From the NCBI GenBank assembly GCA_000403315.2, contig KE159636.1:432042-496041 (forward strand): a DNA stretch of 64,000 nt, read 5' to 3'. Made by a program: the position numbers and the translations under genes. The stretch comes from Lachnospiraceae bacterium A2. GTDB lineage: Bacteria; Bacillota; Clostridia; Lachnospirales; Lachnospiraceae. The notes beneath the pieces are model-generated. The model was given only the letters and a program-made list of their open reading frames with translations. It did no database searches and was not told the origin of the DNA. Shown piece after piece: positions 34,503 through 44,615 of the stretch. Every line of letters starts with the position of its first letter. Within the stretch, counting starts at the first letter, position 1.

Positions 34503-35671
34503 TGAGGAACCCATTATCGGAACGCATTGTTGGGATACCGTTTTCCGGCATCCGGAAATTTTTTGATATTGCAGCGGAAATGAAGGACGTGATTTCCCTG
34601 GGCGTAGGGGAGCCGGATTTTGATACGCCATGGCATATCCGGGACGAAGGCATTTTTTCACTGGAAAAAGGCAGGACGGCTTATACCTCCAATGCAGGGC
34701 TGAAAGAGCTGAAGATAGAGATTTCAAAGTATCTGGAACGGAGGTTTTCGGTATCTTACGATTATGATACGGAAATGATGATAACGGTAGGAGGCAGCGA
34801 AGCCATTGACCTGGCAATGCGCGCAATGCTGGACCCGGGGGACGAAGTGCTGGTCCCACAGCCCAGTTATGTTTCCTACACACCCTGCGCGTTGCTTGCA
34901 AACGGCGTCCCTGTGGTAATCAATTTAAAAGAGGAAAATGAGTTCCGCCTGACGGCAGAGGAGTTAGAAGCGTCCATTACCCCTAACACGAAGCTGCTGG
35001 TATTGCCCTTCCCCAATAACCCGACAGGGGCGATTATGGAACGGAAGGATTTGGAAGCCATTGCGGAAGTGGTGGAAAAGCATGATTTATTTGTGCTGAG
35101 CGATGAAATTTATGCAGAGCTTACATATTTGGAAGGGCAGGACCATGTGACAATTGCCTCCCTGCCGGGGATGCGGGAACGCACTGTCTTAATCAATGGT
35201 TTTTCCAAGTCGTATTCCATGACGGGATGGCGCCTGGGCTATGCATGCGCCCCCAAGGAGATTTTGGAACAGATGCTGAAAATCCACCAGTATGCCATCA
35301 TGTGCGCCCCCACCACCAGCCAGTATGCGGCGGTAGAAGCAGTCCGGAACGGGGATGGTGATGTGGCTGGCATGAGGGAAGAATACAATGGCAGGCGCCG
35401 TTACCTGATGCACCGGTTCCGTGAAATGGGATTAAAATGCTTTGAGCCGTTTGGGGCTTTTTATGCATTTCCCTGCATACAGGAATTTGGCATGACGTCG
35501 GAAGAATTTGCCACACGTATGCTGCAGGAAGAAAAGGTTGTGGTAGTGCCCGGGACGGCTTTCGGGGACTGTGGGGAAGGGTTCCTGCGGATTTCCTATG
35601 CGTATTCCCTGGACAGCCTGAAAGAAGCATTGGACAGGATGGAAGCTTTTCTGACGAAGCTAAGGAAATAG
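34502..35671 (+). CDS. PLP-dependent aminotransferase, class I/II
   Basis: 389 residues. Aspartate-aminotransferase fold: SLGVGEPDFDTP near the N-terminus, Tyr in AYTSNAGLKEL, LPFPNNPTGAI (about 160-170), Asp-Tyr pair in VLSDEIYAEL, and PLP-binding Lys in GFSKSYSMTGWRLGY (about 233-247). Substrate is probably an aromatic amino acid or aspartate; coupling to an Lrp regulator is the best hint. Confidence 0.9.
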   Translation: MRNPLSERIVGIPFSGIRKFFDIAAEMKDVISLGVGEPDFDTPWHIRDEGIFSLEKGRTAYTSNAGLKELKIEISKYLERRFSVSYDYDTEMMITVGGSEAIDLAMRAMLDPGDEVLVPQPSYVSYTPCALLANGVPVVINLKEENEFRLTAEELEASITPNTKLLVLPFPNNPTGAIMERKDLEAIAEVVEKHDLFVLSDEIYAELTYLEGQDHVTIASLPGMRERTVLINGFSKSYSMTGWRLGYACAPKEILEQMLKIHQYAIMCAPTTSQYAAVEAVRNGDGDVAGMREEYNGRRRYLMHRFREMGLKCFEPFGAFYAFPCIQEFGMTSEEFATRMLQEEKVVVVPGTAFGDCGEGFLRISYAYSLDSLKEALDRMEAFLTKLRK

Positions 35672-35680
35672 GTGGATAGG

Positions 35681-36184
35681 ATGGCAGGAATAAATATTGT
35701 GCTTTATGAGCCGGAAATCCCGGCAAATACAGGGAATATTGGGCGTACCTGCGTGGCTGCCGGGGCAAGGCTCCATTTAATTGAGCCTTTGGGCTTCCAA
35801 TTGAATGAAAAGGCCATTAAACGGGCAGGGATGGATTACTGGCAGGATCTGGACGTAACCCGGTACGTGGACTGGCAGGATTTCCTTGGGAAAAATCCGG
35901 GGGCAAAGATTTATATGGCTACCACCAAGGCGCAGCGGCTCTATACCGAAGCGCAGTATGGGGAGGGCTGTTACCTGATGTTTGGGAAAGAGAGCGCAGG
36001 GATCCCGGAAGAAATCCTGAAAGAATCCCCGGAAACCTGCGTACGGATTCCTATGGTAGGGGAAACCCGTTCGTTAAACTTAGCCAATTCTGTCGCCATT
36101 GTCTTATACGAAGCTTTGCGCCAGAACCAGTTTGCAGATATGAAGCTGGAAGGGCAGCTCCACCGGTTAAGCTGGGAGGAGTAA
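35681..36184 (+). CDS. trmL: tRNA (cytidine/uridine-34 2'-O)-methyltransferase
   Basis: 167 residues from ATG 35681. SPOUT knot methyltransferase: NIVLYEPEIPANTGNIGRTC at the start, FGKESAGIPEEIL (about 100-112), RIPMVGETRSLNLANSVAIVLYE at the end (SAM-binding knot). Methylates the wobble ribose of certain leucine tRNAs. Starts 9 bp after the aminotransferase. Confidence 0.93.
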   Translation: MAGINIVLYEPEIPANTGNIGRTCVAAGARLHLIEPLGFQLNEKAIKRAGMDYWQDLDVTRYVDWQDFLGKNPGAKIYMATTKAQRLYTEAQYGEGCYLMFGKESAGIPEEILKESPETCVRIPMVGETRSLNLANSVAIVLYEALRQNQFADMKLEGQLHRLSWEE

Positions 36185-36244
36185 GGCCATAGATGGCTGG
36201 AAGGGGAGCCTAAAGCTGCCAATTTTGCTGGGAGGGCGAAGGCC

Positions 36245-37135
36245 ATGAATTTTATAGAAGCCAGAAAGTTAGTACATGAATATTTCCGGCGTGACGAGGA
36301 AGGCAATGTGGAAGGGATTACCACGGCTTTGGACCAAGTGGACCTGGGGATAAAGCCGGGGGAATTTGTGGCAGTCCTTGGGCACAACGGTTCTGGGAAA
36401 TCCACCCTTGCCAAGCACCTGAATGTACTCCTTCGGGCAAGCGGAGGAACCCTTTGGGTAGACGGGAAGGATACGCTGGATGAAAATTATTTATGGGATA
36501 TCCGGCAGAATACCGGGATGGTGTTCCAGAACCCGGACAACCAGATTATTGCCGGCGTAGTGGAGGAAGACGTGGCATTTGGGCCGGAAAATATTGGGAT
36601 ACCTACGGATGAAATCTGGGAACGGGTGGAACGGAGCCTGAAATCCGTAGGCATGCTCCAATATCGTGGGCATTCCCCCAATAAGCTGTCCGGCGGGCAG
36701 AAGCAGCGGGTAGCCATTGCAGGGGTTATGGCAATGGAGCCGAAATGCATTGTGCTGGACGAGCCAACCGCCATGCTGGATCCCAGCGGCAGGAAAGAAG
36801 TTCTGGATGCCGTGGAGGCCCTGAACCGGGAAAAAGGCGTGACCGTTATTTTGATTACCCACTATATGGAAGAAGTCACTGGGGCAGATAAGGTCTATGT
36901 GATGGACCACGGGAGGGTAGTGATGCAGGGGACGCCAAGGCAGATTTTTTCCCGGGTGGAGGAACTGAAATCCTACCGGCTGGACGTGCCGCAGGTGACT
37001 TTGCTGGCCCATGGGCTGAAAAAGGCAGGGCTGGACATTCCGGCGGGCATCCTGACAAGGCAGGAATTATCAGAGGTTTTATGCCGCCTGTATGGGGAGG
37101 AAGGGAAAAATCCTGAAGATACCTTGACAGGCTAA
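36245..37135 (+). CDS. ecfA1: ECF transporter ATPase A1
   Basis: 296 residues. Complete ABC ATPase: Walker A GHNGSGKST (about 44-52), Q-loop FQNPDNQI, signature LSGGQKQRVAIAG, Walker B CIVLDEPTAMLD and switch His in LITHYMEE. It forms the energising module with EcfA2 and EcfT, which serves several substrate-binding S-proteins for vitamins and cofactors encoded elsewhere. Confidence 0.95.
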   Translation: MNFIEARKLVHEYFRRDEEGNVEGITTALDQVDLGIKPGEFVAVLGHNGSGKSTLAKHLNVLLRASGGTLWVDGKDTLDENYLWDIRQNTGMVFQNPDNQIIAGVVEEDVAFGPENIGIPTDEIWERVERSLKSVGMLQYRGHSPNKLSGGQKQRVAIAGVMAMEPKCIVLDEPTAMLDPSGRKEVLDAVEALNREKGVTVILITHYMEEVTGADKVYVMDHGRVVMQGTPRQIFSRVEELKSYRLDVPQVTLLAHGLKKAGLDIPAGILTRQELSEVLCRLYGEEGKNPEDTLTG

Positions 37136-37171
37136 GGTACTGCAAAAATCCAAGGACTGGTGGGCTATATT

Positions 37172-38038
37172 ATGTCAATGATATTAGATAAGGTAAATTA
37201 TATTTACAGCGCACAGACTGCTTATGAAAAGCAGGCCTTAAAAAATATAAACCTGAAAATTGCAGACGGGGAATTTATTGGGCTTATCGGCCATACCGGT
37301 TCCGGGAAATCCACCTTAATCCAGCATCTCAATGGGCTGCTTAAGGCGACTTCCGGGGGCATTTACTACAATGGGCGGGATATTTACGAGGAGGATTACA
37401 GCCTGAAAGAACTGCGTGGCAAGGTGGGGCTGGTGTTCCAGTACCCGGAGCACCAGTTGTTTGAAAGCACGGTTTTTGCAGACGTCTGCTTCGGGCCGAA
37501 GAACCTTGGGCTTCCAAGGAAGGAAACGGAGCTCCGGGCGTTTGCCGCGCTGCGCAGCGTGGGGCTTTCCGAGGAATATTGGTACCAGCCCCCGTTTGAG
37601 ATGTCTGGTGGGCAGAAGCGGCGCGCTGCCATTGCCGGGGTCCTTGCCATGAAGCCGGATATGCTGATCCTGGATGAGCCCACGGCCGGTCTGGACCCTA
37701 AGGGCAGGGACGAAATTTTAGGGCAGGTGGCAGCCATGCACCGGGAATTGTCTATAACGGTCCTTCTGGTTTCCCACAGTATGGAGGATGTCGCAGATTA
37801 CGTGGGAAGGATTATTGTGATGGACCAGGGCAGTATTTTGATGGACGGCGCCCCAAAGGAAATATTCCAGCGTTATCAGGAACTGGAAGAAGTGGGGCTT
37901 GCAGCCCCCCAGGTTACCTACCTGATGCATGGGCTGCGGGAGAACGGGATTCCCGTGGACACAGGGGCGACCACAGTGGAAGAAGCCAGGGAATCTATTT
38001 TGCAGGCATTTACAAAGGCCGGGAAACTGCGGCAATAG
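37172..38038 (+). CDS. ecfA2: ECF transporter ATPase A2
   Basis: 288 residues from ATG 37172. Walker A GHTGSGKST, Q-loop FQYPEHQLF, signature MSGGQKRRAAIAG, Walker B LILDEPTAGLD and His in LVSHSMEDV are all intact. Second ATPase of the ECF module, 36 bp after ecfA1. Confidence 0.95.
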   Translation: MSMILDKVNYIYSAQTAYEKQALKNINLKIADGEFIGLIGHTGSGKSTLIQHLNGLLKATSGGIYYNGRDIYEEDYSLKELRGKVGLVFQYPEHQLFESTVFADVCFGPKNLGLPRKETELRAFAALRSVGLSEEYWYQPPFEMSGGQKRRAAIAGVLAMKPDMLILDEPTAGLDPKGRDEILGQVAAMHRELSITVLLVSHSMEDVADYVGRIIVMDQGSILMDGAPKEIFQRYQELEEVGLAAPQVTYLMHGLRENGIPVDTGATTVEEARESILQAFTKAGKLRQ

Positions 38039-38080
38039 TAGGGAAGGAAAAGGCTTCCAAGAGAAGCAGCAGGAAATATT

Positions 38081-38881
38081 ATGATAAGAGATATTACAAT
38101 TGGGCAATATTATCCCTCAAATTCCATTATCCACAGGCTGGATCCGCGGGTAAAGCTGATGGGGACCCTTACGTATGTCCTGTCGCTGTTTCTGTTCCGC
38201 GGGCTTGCAGGGTTTGCGGCAGTGACAGCGGGGCTTGCAGCAGTGGTAAAGCTTTCCAAAGTGCCTTTCCGCTATATGGTGAAGGGGCTGAAAGCGATTG
38301 CAGCGATCCTTGCCATTACGGTAATGTTTAACTTGTTTTTAACGCCGGGGGAACCGCTGGTGTCTGTCTGGAAACTGAAAATTACTGAGGAAGGGCTGAA
38401 AAGCGCAGGTTTTATGGCGGTAAGGCTGTCCTACCTGATACTGGGCAGCTCCGTGCTCACACTGGCTACTACGCCCAACCAACTGACGGACGGCATGGAG
38501 AAATCCCTGCGCCCCTTCCGCAGGATAGGGGTCCCAGTCCATGAAGTTTCCATGATTATGTCCATTGCGCTGCGGTTTATCCCGATTTTAATAGAAGAAA
38601 CTGACAAAATCATGAAAGCCCAGCTTGCGCGTGGGGCTGATTTTGAAAGCGGGAATTTGATAAAAAGGGCGAAGGCGATGGTGCCCCTGTTGGTGCCATT
38701 GTTTATTTCTGCATTCCGGCGGGCCAATGACCTTGCCATGGCAATGGAAGCCAGATGTTATAATGGCGGGGAAGGCAGGACGAAAATGAAGCCTTTAAAA
38801 TATAAAGGAAGGGATGGTGTGGCGTATTTATTGATTGCAGGTTATTTTGCAGGGATTATCATGCTGCGTGTGTGGATGTAA
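38081..38881 (+). CDS. ecfT: ECF transporter transmembrane scaffold
   Basis: 266 residues with several membrane helices. The two coupling-helix Ala-Arg-Gly-type motifs show as ALRFIPILIEETDKIMKAQLARGADF and AMAMEARCY. It links the ATPases to exchangeable S-components. Last gene of the ecf operon; truA follows after about 130 bp. Confidence 0.94.
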   Translation: MIRDITIGQYYPSNSIIHRLDPRVKLMGTLTYVLSLFLFRGLAGFAAVTAGLAAVVKLSKVPFRYMVKGLKAIAAILAITVMFNLFLTPGEPLVSVWKLKITEEGLKSAGFMAVRLSYLILGSSVLTLATTPNQLTDGMEKSLRPFRRIGVPVHEVSMIMSIALRFIPILIEETDKIMKAQLARGADFESGNLIKRAKAMVPLLVPLFISAFRRANDLAMAMEARCYNGGEGRTKMKPLKYKGRDGVAYLLIAGYFAGIIMLRVWM

Positions 38882-39013
38882 ACCTATGGATTTATGCTAA
38901 GTATATTATTTTACAAAATTTGTGATTGGGTGTATAATACATAGAGAACGTTTGCATTGTTGTGGGTTATTGGAAAACTGCCGTCCGAAGGCAGAAAGGC
39001 ATGGGAAAAGGTT

Positions 39014-39766
39014 TTGAAAAGAGTGAAATTAGTGGTTGCCTATGAGGGGACAAGGTACTGCGGCTGGCAGCTGCAGCCCAACGGGCTTACGATAGAGGAA
39101 GTATTGAACCAGACGCTCTCTGAGCTTTTAGGAGAGGAAATTCAGGTAATTGGAGCCAGCCGGACAGACGCTGGGGTCCATTCTTTGGGAAATGTGGCAG
39201 TTTTTGATACAGGGACCAGGATCCCTCCGGAAAAAATCTGCTATGCGCTGAACCAGCGGCTGCCAGAGGACATTGCCGTACAAAGCTCCTGCCAGGTGCC
39301 GGATGATTTCCATCCCCGCCGCTGCTACAGTGAAAAAACTTATGAGTACCGTATCTTAAACCGGAAAATCCCAGTCCCTACCCTGCGGCGGGATACTTAT
39401 TTTTATTACCGGGAGCTGGATTTGGGGAAGATGCAGCAGGCGGCAGCTTTTTTGGTAGGCGAGCATGATTTCAGGAGTTTTTGTTCGGTAAGGACAAGTG
39501 TAGAACATACGGTCCGAAAGGTTCTGTCCTGTACCGTAGAAAAATCAAAGGAAGGAATCATTGTGGTCCGTGTGACCGGGACAGGGTTCCTCTATAATAT
39601 GGTAAGGATTATTGCTGGAACGCTGGTTGCTGTGGGAGTGGGAGAATTGGCGCCGGAATCCATACCGGATATTTTAGAAAAAAAAGACCGTGGCGCGGCA
39701 GGCCCCACAGCGCCGGCCCATGGCCTTACTATGATTGGAATTAAGTACGGAGGAGGGAATAACTGA
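39014..39766 (+). CDS. truA: tRNA pseudouridine-38-40 synthase
   Basis: About 250 residues. Start is uncertain: TTG 39014 gives the usual LKRVKLVVAYEG opening, while the frame is open from TTG 38957 and GTG 39023 is also possible. Catalytic Asp lies in GASRTDAGVHSLGNVA (about 51-66); FLYNMVRIIAGTLV is the typical C-terminal motif. Modifies uridines in the anticodon arm. Confidence 0.92.
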   Translation: MKRVKLVVAYEGTRYCGWQLQPNGLTIEEVLNQTLSELLGEEIQVIGASRTDAGVHSLGNVAVFDTGTRIPPEKICYALNQRLPEDIAVQSSCQVPDDFHPRRCYSEKTYEYRILNRKIPVPTLRRDTYFYYRELDLGKMQQAAAFLVGEHDFRSFCSVRTSVEHTVRKVLSCTVEKSKEGIIVVRVTGTGFLYNMVRIIAGTLVAVGVGELAPESIPDILEKKDRGAAGPTAPAHGLTMIGIKYGGGNN

Positions 39767-39767
39767 C

Positions 39768-41453
39768 ATGTTAAAGAAAATGGACCAGATGAAAATGAAG
39801 GAGAAGCTCCAATTTGGCTATACGCTGGTAATTGGGCTGATGGTTGTCATTGCAATATTTGCCGTGGCCGGGCTATTCCTTGTACAGGGCAAAATGAATT
39901 CTTATATCAACGGCGCGCAGGCGGCAGATACTGCGGTAAAGACGTGCAGGATTGAATCTAACATTGCAGCAAGGAAAATACGTGAGCTTGCCTTAAATGA
40001 TGATAAGGATATGATAACTGCATATAAAGGGGATATTGAAGAAAGCATGGGCGTCATTGAAGATGCTTTGGAGGAACTGAAAGCAACGGGCGTTATTGAA
40101 GATGCGCTGAATGAGGAATATGAAACTGCTTTGGAGAACTGGATGAAGCTGGGATACCAGATTGTGGAGGATTTAGAAGCAGGGAATCGGGCAGAAGGGA
40201 TAACGCTGATTATCACAGAATGTTCCCCGGCGTTGGAGGCTGCAGTGGGGATTGCAAAGGATATCAGTAACGCCACGAACGAAATGAAGAAAGAATCCCT
40301 CCAAGTCACTCAGCAGACGGTAGTAATTGTAGTAATTGTCATGGCTCTTTCCCTTGGGCTTGCCATATTGACTGCCATGAGGGTAGGGAACCGGATCGTA
40401 GGAAGTATTTTAAAGCCTTTGGGCGAGATTGAGCAGGCAGCCGTAGAGCTGTCAAGAGGAAACCTCCATACAGACGTTACATACCGCAGCGAGGATGAAA
40501 TCGGGAAGCTGGCCAACGCTTTGCGCAGTTCCATTGAAGGCTTAAGCTCCTATGTGGCTGACATTGACCATGCCATGCATGAGTTTGCGGAAGGGAATTT
40601 TGACGTGCAGGCCGGGGTGGAATACCGCGGGGATTTTGTGGGCATTGAAGAATCCTTTATGCATTTTGAGAAAAATATGTCTGACATGGTGAAAAATGTC
40701 CAGACAGTGGCAAACCAGGTGACAAAGGCTTCGGAGCAGATTGCCACAAATTCTACGGAGCTTGCCGAGGGGGCAACGGAACAGGCTGGGGTAACCAGCG
40801 AGCTTTCCGCTACTATTGAAAATGTTTCCGGGCAGATTGACCGGAATGCAAAAGAAGCTGTCGGGATCAGCAAAGAGGTGCAGCAGCTTGGGAAAGAGCT
40901 GGGGCACAGCAATGGGAAAATGAAGGAAATGGTGGAATCCATGGACCAAATCAGCCAGTCCTCCAATGAAATTAGCAAGATTATTGCTACTATTAATGAA
41001 ATTGCTTCCCAGACCAACCTTCTGGCGCTGAATGCATCCATTGAAGCAGCCCGGGCAGGGGAAGCCGGGAAAGGGTTTGCAGTGGTTGCAGACCAGGTAT
41101 CCCTGTTGGCGTCCCAGAGTGCGGAAGCGGCAACGGAATCTACGTCCCTGATTGAAGAATCTGTCCGCGCCGTTGAGAAAGGGATGGTAATTGCCAATGA
41201 AACGGCAAACCAGCTCCAAAAGGTAGTGAAGGGCGCGCAGGCTATCATTGACAAGGTAAACCTGATTGCAGAAGCATCAGAAGCCCAGGCAGAAGCAGTA
41301 GAGCAAATTAATCAGGGGGTAGAGCAGATTAACCATGTGGTGCAGACCAATACGGATACCTCCGAAGCATGCGCGGCGTCCAGCGAGGAAATGACTGCCC
41401 AGGCAGAAACTTTGCGGGGCATGATTGAACAGTTCAGGGTTGGGAAATTTTAA
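39768..41453 (+). CDS. Methyl-accepting chemotaxis protein
   Basis: 561 residues from ATG 39768 (GGAGGAGG upstream, one base after the truA stop). First membrane helix at about 13-35, a short four-helix-bundle sensor domain to about 180, second helix at about 185-205, HAMP linker, then a long signalling coiled coil with the hairpin tip IINEIASQTNLLALNASIEAARAGEAGKGFAVVADQV-type sequence (here IATINEIASQTNLLALNASI). Signals to CheA/CheW. No other chemotaxis genes are nearby. Confidence 0.92.
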   Translation: MLKKMDQMKMKEKLQFGYTLVIGLMVVIAIFAVAGLFLVQGKMNSYINGAQAADTAVKTCRIESNIAARKIRELALNDDKDMITAYKGDIEESMGVIEDALEELKATGVIEDALNEEYETALENWMKLGYQIVEDLEAGNRAEGITLIITECSPALEAAVGIAKDISNATNEMKKESLQVTQQTVVIVVIVMALSLGLAILTAMRVGNRIVGSILKPLGEIEQAAVELSRGNLHTDVTYRSEDEIGKLANALRSSIEGLSSYVADIDHAMHEFAEGNFDVQAGVEYRGDFVGIEESFMHFEKNMSDMVKNVQTVANQVTKASEQIATNSTELAEGATEQAGVTSELSATIENVSGQIDRNAKEAVGISKEVQQLGKELGHSNGKMKEMVESMDQISQSSNEISKIIATINEIASQTNLLALNASIEAARAGEAGKGFAVVADQVSLLASQSAEAATESTSLIEESVRAVEKGMVIANETANQLQKVVKGAQAIIDKVNLIAEASEAQAEAVEQINQGVEQINHVVQTNTDTSEACAASSEEMTAQAETLRGMIEQFRVGKF

Positions 41454-41471
41454 ATTGCCCCAAGAAAGTAA

Positions 41472-41500
41472 TTGACACTGGGGAAACGATGTACTATAAT
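41472..41500 (+). promoter_or_regulatory. rplM-rpsI promoter
   Basis: TTGACA (41472-41477), 17-bp spacer, TATAAT (41495-41500): full consensus, as expected for ribosomal protein genes. Confidence 0.88.
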
Positions 41501-41752
41501 ATTCGGGTATGGCGAGTGAGAAATGCAAGCCTTTCTCCGGCGAAGCGTTTTTGCTTTGATGTACAAAGAAAAATGTAAATAGTGTGAAAAGGATAGGACA
41601 GACGGAATTACAGGCCATGGGAAATTGCATGTTCCGGCAGGAATCAGGCTTAGGGGCGCAGCGGTTTTCAGGGCAGGGCAGCGGGTAAACGCGGCATTGG
41701 ACGGCGTTTGGATATCAGAGTAACACTGTAAAATTCAAGGAGGTAACATTTG
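41501..41752 (+). promoter_or_regulatory. Long leader of rplM, possible autoregulatory structure
   Basis: About 250 nt of untranslated leader with inverted repeats such as AAACGC/GCGTTT near 41685-41711. Firmicutes often carry an L13-binding leader at this place. I cannot confirm the consensus fold by eye. Confidence 0.4.
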
Positions 41753-42181
41753 ATGAATACTTTTGTACCAGGTGCGGCAGCAATAGAAAGAAAATGGTTT
41801 GTAGTTGACGCAGAAGGAAAGACATTAGGACGCCTTGCAACAGAAATCGCAAGGATATTAAGGGGCAAACATAAACCGATTTTTACCCCATACCTTGATA
41901 CCGGCGATTATGTCATCGTTGTAAATGCAGAAAAGGTGAAAGTAACCGGCAAGAAACTGGACCAGAAGATTTACTACCATCACTCCGGCTATGTGGGTGG
42001 AATGAAAGAAACCACATTAAAAGAAATGTTAGCAAAGAAACCGGAACGGGTCATGGAACATGCAGTAAAGGGGATGCTCCCCAAAGGGCCTTTGGGAAGG
42101 CAGATGTACAAGAAGCTTTTCGTATATGTAGGGCCAGAACACAAGCATGCAGCCCAGAAACCAGAAGTTTTAACGTTTTAA
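41753..42181 (+). CDS. rplM: 50S ribosomal protein L13
   Basis: 142 residues from ATG 41753 (AAGGAGGTAAC upstream). Conserved [20 protein letters not shown] at the start and [18 protein letters not shown] near the end. Universal partner of rpsI, which follows after 17 bp. Confidence 0.97.
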   Translation: MNTFVPGAAAIERKWFVVDAEGKTLGRLATEIARILRGKHKPIFTPYLDTGDYVIVVNAEKVKVTGKKLDQKIYYHHSGYVGGMKETTLKEMLAKKPERVMEHAVKGMLPKGPLGRQMYKKLFVYVGPEHKHAAQKPEVLTF

Positions 42182-42198
42182 TCAGGAGGTAGGAAAAG

Positions 42199-42591
42199 AT
42201 GGCAGATGCAAGATATTATGGGACAGGCAGGAGAAAAAAATCAATTGCCAGAGTTTACTTGATGCCGGGAACGGGCAAGGTTACAATTAATAAAAGGGAC
42301 ATGGACGACTATTTAGGGATGGAAACCCTGAAAGTTATCGTACGCCAGCCATTGATGGCAACAGATACCGCTGACAAATTTGACGTTTTGGTAAATGTCA
42401 GGGGCGGCGGTTATACTGGGCAGGCAGGCGCAATCCGCCACGGCATTGCAAGGGCACTGCTCCAGGCAGATGCTGATTACAGGCCAGTGCTGAAATCAGC
42501 AGGTTTCCTGACACGTGACCCACGTATGAAGGAAAGAAAGAAATACGGCCTCAAAGCGGCCCGTCGCGCTCCGCAGTTCAGCAAGCGTTAA
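42199..42591 (+). CDS. rpsI: 30S ribosomal protein S9
   Basis: 130 residues. [17 protein letters not shown] at the start, [19 protein letters not shown] in the middle and the invariant basic SKR tail that contacts P-site tRNA. Last core gene before the integrated element. Confidence 0.97.
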   Translation: MADARYYGTGRRKKSIARVYLMPGTGKVTINKRDMDDYLGMETLKVIVRQPLMATDTADKFDVLVNVRGGGYTGQAGAIRHGIARALLQADADYRPVLKSAGFLTRDPRMKERKKYGLKAARRAPQFSKR

Positions 42592-42676
42592 TTGGCTGTC
42601 GGGAGCGTATCAAAATTGCTCAAAAACCCCGGAAAATCAAATGTTTACGGTTAGAGGGAAGTAATTTCAGATTAGG

Positions 42677-42715
42677 CGGTATAGCCCCGATTACAAGGGC
42701 TATACCGTCTTTTTG
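42677..42715 (+). terminator. Terminator between rpsI and the recombinase
   Basis: Eleven-pair perfect stem CGGTATAGCCC/GGGCTATACCG (42677-42687 with 42697-42707) followed by a T-run on the + strand. It may serve rpsI or be the end of the element. Confidence 0.8.
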
Positions 42716-42720
42716 AGTTC

Positions 42721-44352
42721 CTATGCGCCTTGCCGTTTCGGTTGCATGTCAGAAAGGAAACTGAGTTCACCCACAAAGTTGAAAACAATATCTACTTTCT
42801 GTACCCGTTTCCCGTCCACCTTTTCCGGCGCATGGACTATGATTTTTTTGATAAATTCATTGACGATTGCGGGGGTAAGTTCTTTTATCCCCACATACTT
42901 GCGGATAATCGCGGCGAAGCTGTCAAAATCGCTCTTGTTCTGTTCGTAGGTATCGACTTCCTGCTGGTCTGCCTTGACCTTTTCTTCCAGTTCCCGCTAT
43001 TCCGTTTCATACTCTGCGGACAGCTTCAAAAATCTGTCATGGCTGATTGCACCGCTTATGTCGTCCTCATAAATCCGCTTGAAGATACGGTCAAGTTCCG
43101 CTATCCGCTTCCTCGCCTGTCCGACTTCACGTTTCCTGCGTTTCATTTCCTTTTCCGTTTCGGCAGAGCGTTGCTGATACATCATTTCATGGAAAGCCAT
43201 GATGTCATCAAAGAAAAGGGCGGTTACGTCAAATATCCTGCTCCATACGATTTGCTTCAACACTTCCTCGCGGATAAAGTGAGCCGTACAGCTTCCCGTA
43301 TTGCTCTTGTACTTTGCACAGCGGTAATGGTCTTGTGAACCGTTAAAACTTTTACAAGTAGCGAAATGTAGCTTACTCCCACAGTCCGCACAATATACCA
43401 AGCCGGAAAACAATCCCTGTCTGTCCGCTTTTGTGGGGCGGCGTTTGTTCGCTCTTAGTTCTTGTATCCGTTCAAAAACAGCGTCCTCTACAATCGCTTC
43501 ATGGGTATTATAGAAAATTGCCTGCTGTTCTTTTGTGGTTGGAATCCGCTTCTTTAATTTGTGGGATTTGGAATAGCTTTTGAAATTTACGGTATGTCCG
43601 CAATAGTCCATACGTTCCAAAATGCCGACAATCGTGCTGTCTTTCCAGTTGTACGGATTTTCGGGAAGTGCTTTCCCCTTTTTCTCGGCATAGTAGGCTT
43701 TGGCAGTCGGTACTTTATCTTCCTTGAGGATTTTTGCTATCTGCATAGGACCTTTCCCACCGATACATAAATCAAAAATGCGTTTCACCACAGCGGCGGC
43801 TTCCTCGTCCACAATCCATAGCTTTTTGTCCGCAGGGCTTACCATGTAGCCGTAAGGCGGCTTTGTCAGATGTTCCCCCGCCTGTCCTTGCGCCCGTTTG
43901 ATTGCCCGTACTTTTTTACTTGTATCTTTGGCGTAAAAATCATTAAACAGGTTGCGGAACGGGGTAAAATCGTTATCCCCCTTTGCGCTGTCTACCCCGT
44001 CATTGATTGCGATATATCTAACGTCGCGCTCTACGAAAAAAATTTCCGTATAGTAGCCGACTTTCAGATAATCGCGCCCCAACCTTGACATATCCTTGAC
44101 AATGACCGTTGCTACGTTTCCGGCTTCAATCTCCGCAATCATGCGGTTAAAATTTGGTCTGTCGAACGTCACACCTGATACACCGTCGTCAATGAAGAAA
44201 ACGGGATTGGAAAAGCCGTTGTCCGCCGCATATTTGGAGAGGACTGCTTTCTGGTTCACAATGCTGTTGCTGTCGCCCTCTAACGTATCTTCCTGCGAAA
44301 GACGGGCGTATAATGCTGTTATCTGTCCGGGCTTATATGTATTTGCTGTCAT
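42721..44352 (-). pseudogene. TnpX-like large serine recombinase with an in-frame amber codon
   Basis: Full frame of about 543 residues from ATG at 44352 (AGGAGG upstream). Resolvase domain: ALYARLSQEDTLEG, catalytic Ser in the D-NSI region, VIVKDMSRLGRDYL. Recombinase domain and zinc-ribbon follow (YCADCGSKLHF, C-C pair near HFATC). A TAG at 42997-42999 cuts the frame after SAEYETE; reading through it, 91 further residues to TAG 42721 keep family-like sequence (ELTPAIVNEFIKKIIVHAPE). CAG to TAG is a single transition. The truncated protein keeps the catalytic domain but loses the end of the coiled coil and the C-terminal domain. Confidence 0.85.
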
Positions 44353-44414
44353 ATGTTCATTCCTCCTGTAATGAACGCCCGACAAACAGTAGTGTTAAAA
44401 TCATTATAGCGCAT

Positions 44415-44615
44415 TTATCCCTGTTTGTCATTGGGCGGTTTGACGGTTTCCGATTTTATGAGCCGTATCATCTTGTCGCGGAGCCGTTCCGAGCCGCCGC
44501 AGGAGGTAGACACTTCATAGTATGTGCCGCCGATTTTGTAGCAGATGGTTTCCTCTGTCGGTTTCCCTTTTTCCGGCAGATAGCCGCTGTCCTTGATTTC
44601 TGGTTCCCAATCCAT
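44415..44615 (-). CDS. TnpW-family transposon protein
   Basis: 66 residues. The core (ICYKIGGTYYEVSTSCGGSE, then RLRDKMIRLIKSE) matches the TnpW family found beside TnpX recombinases in Tn4451-type elements. Function unknown. It lies about 60 bp upstream of the recombinase on the same strand. Confidence 0.75.
   Translation of the reverse strand: MDWEPEIKDSGYLPEKGKPTEETICYKIGGTYYEVSTSCGGSERLRDKMIRLIKSETVKPPNDKQG

Noticed and set aside
42997..42999. Genome-wide recoding of TAG as glutamine, suggested by two amber codons
   Set aside because: Several intact genes in the same element and chromosome end in TAG directly before a neighbouring start, so general recoding does not fit.
42730..43338. 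Plus-strand frames opposite the serine recombinase
   Set aside because: They are antisense shadows of the recombinase gene.
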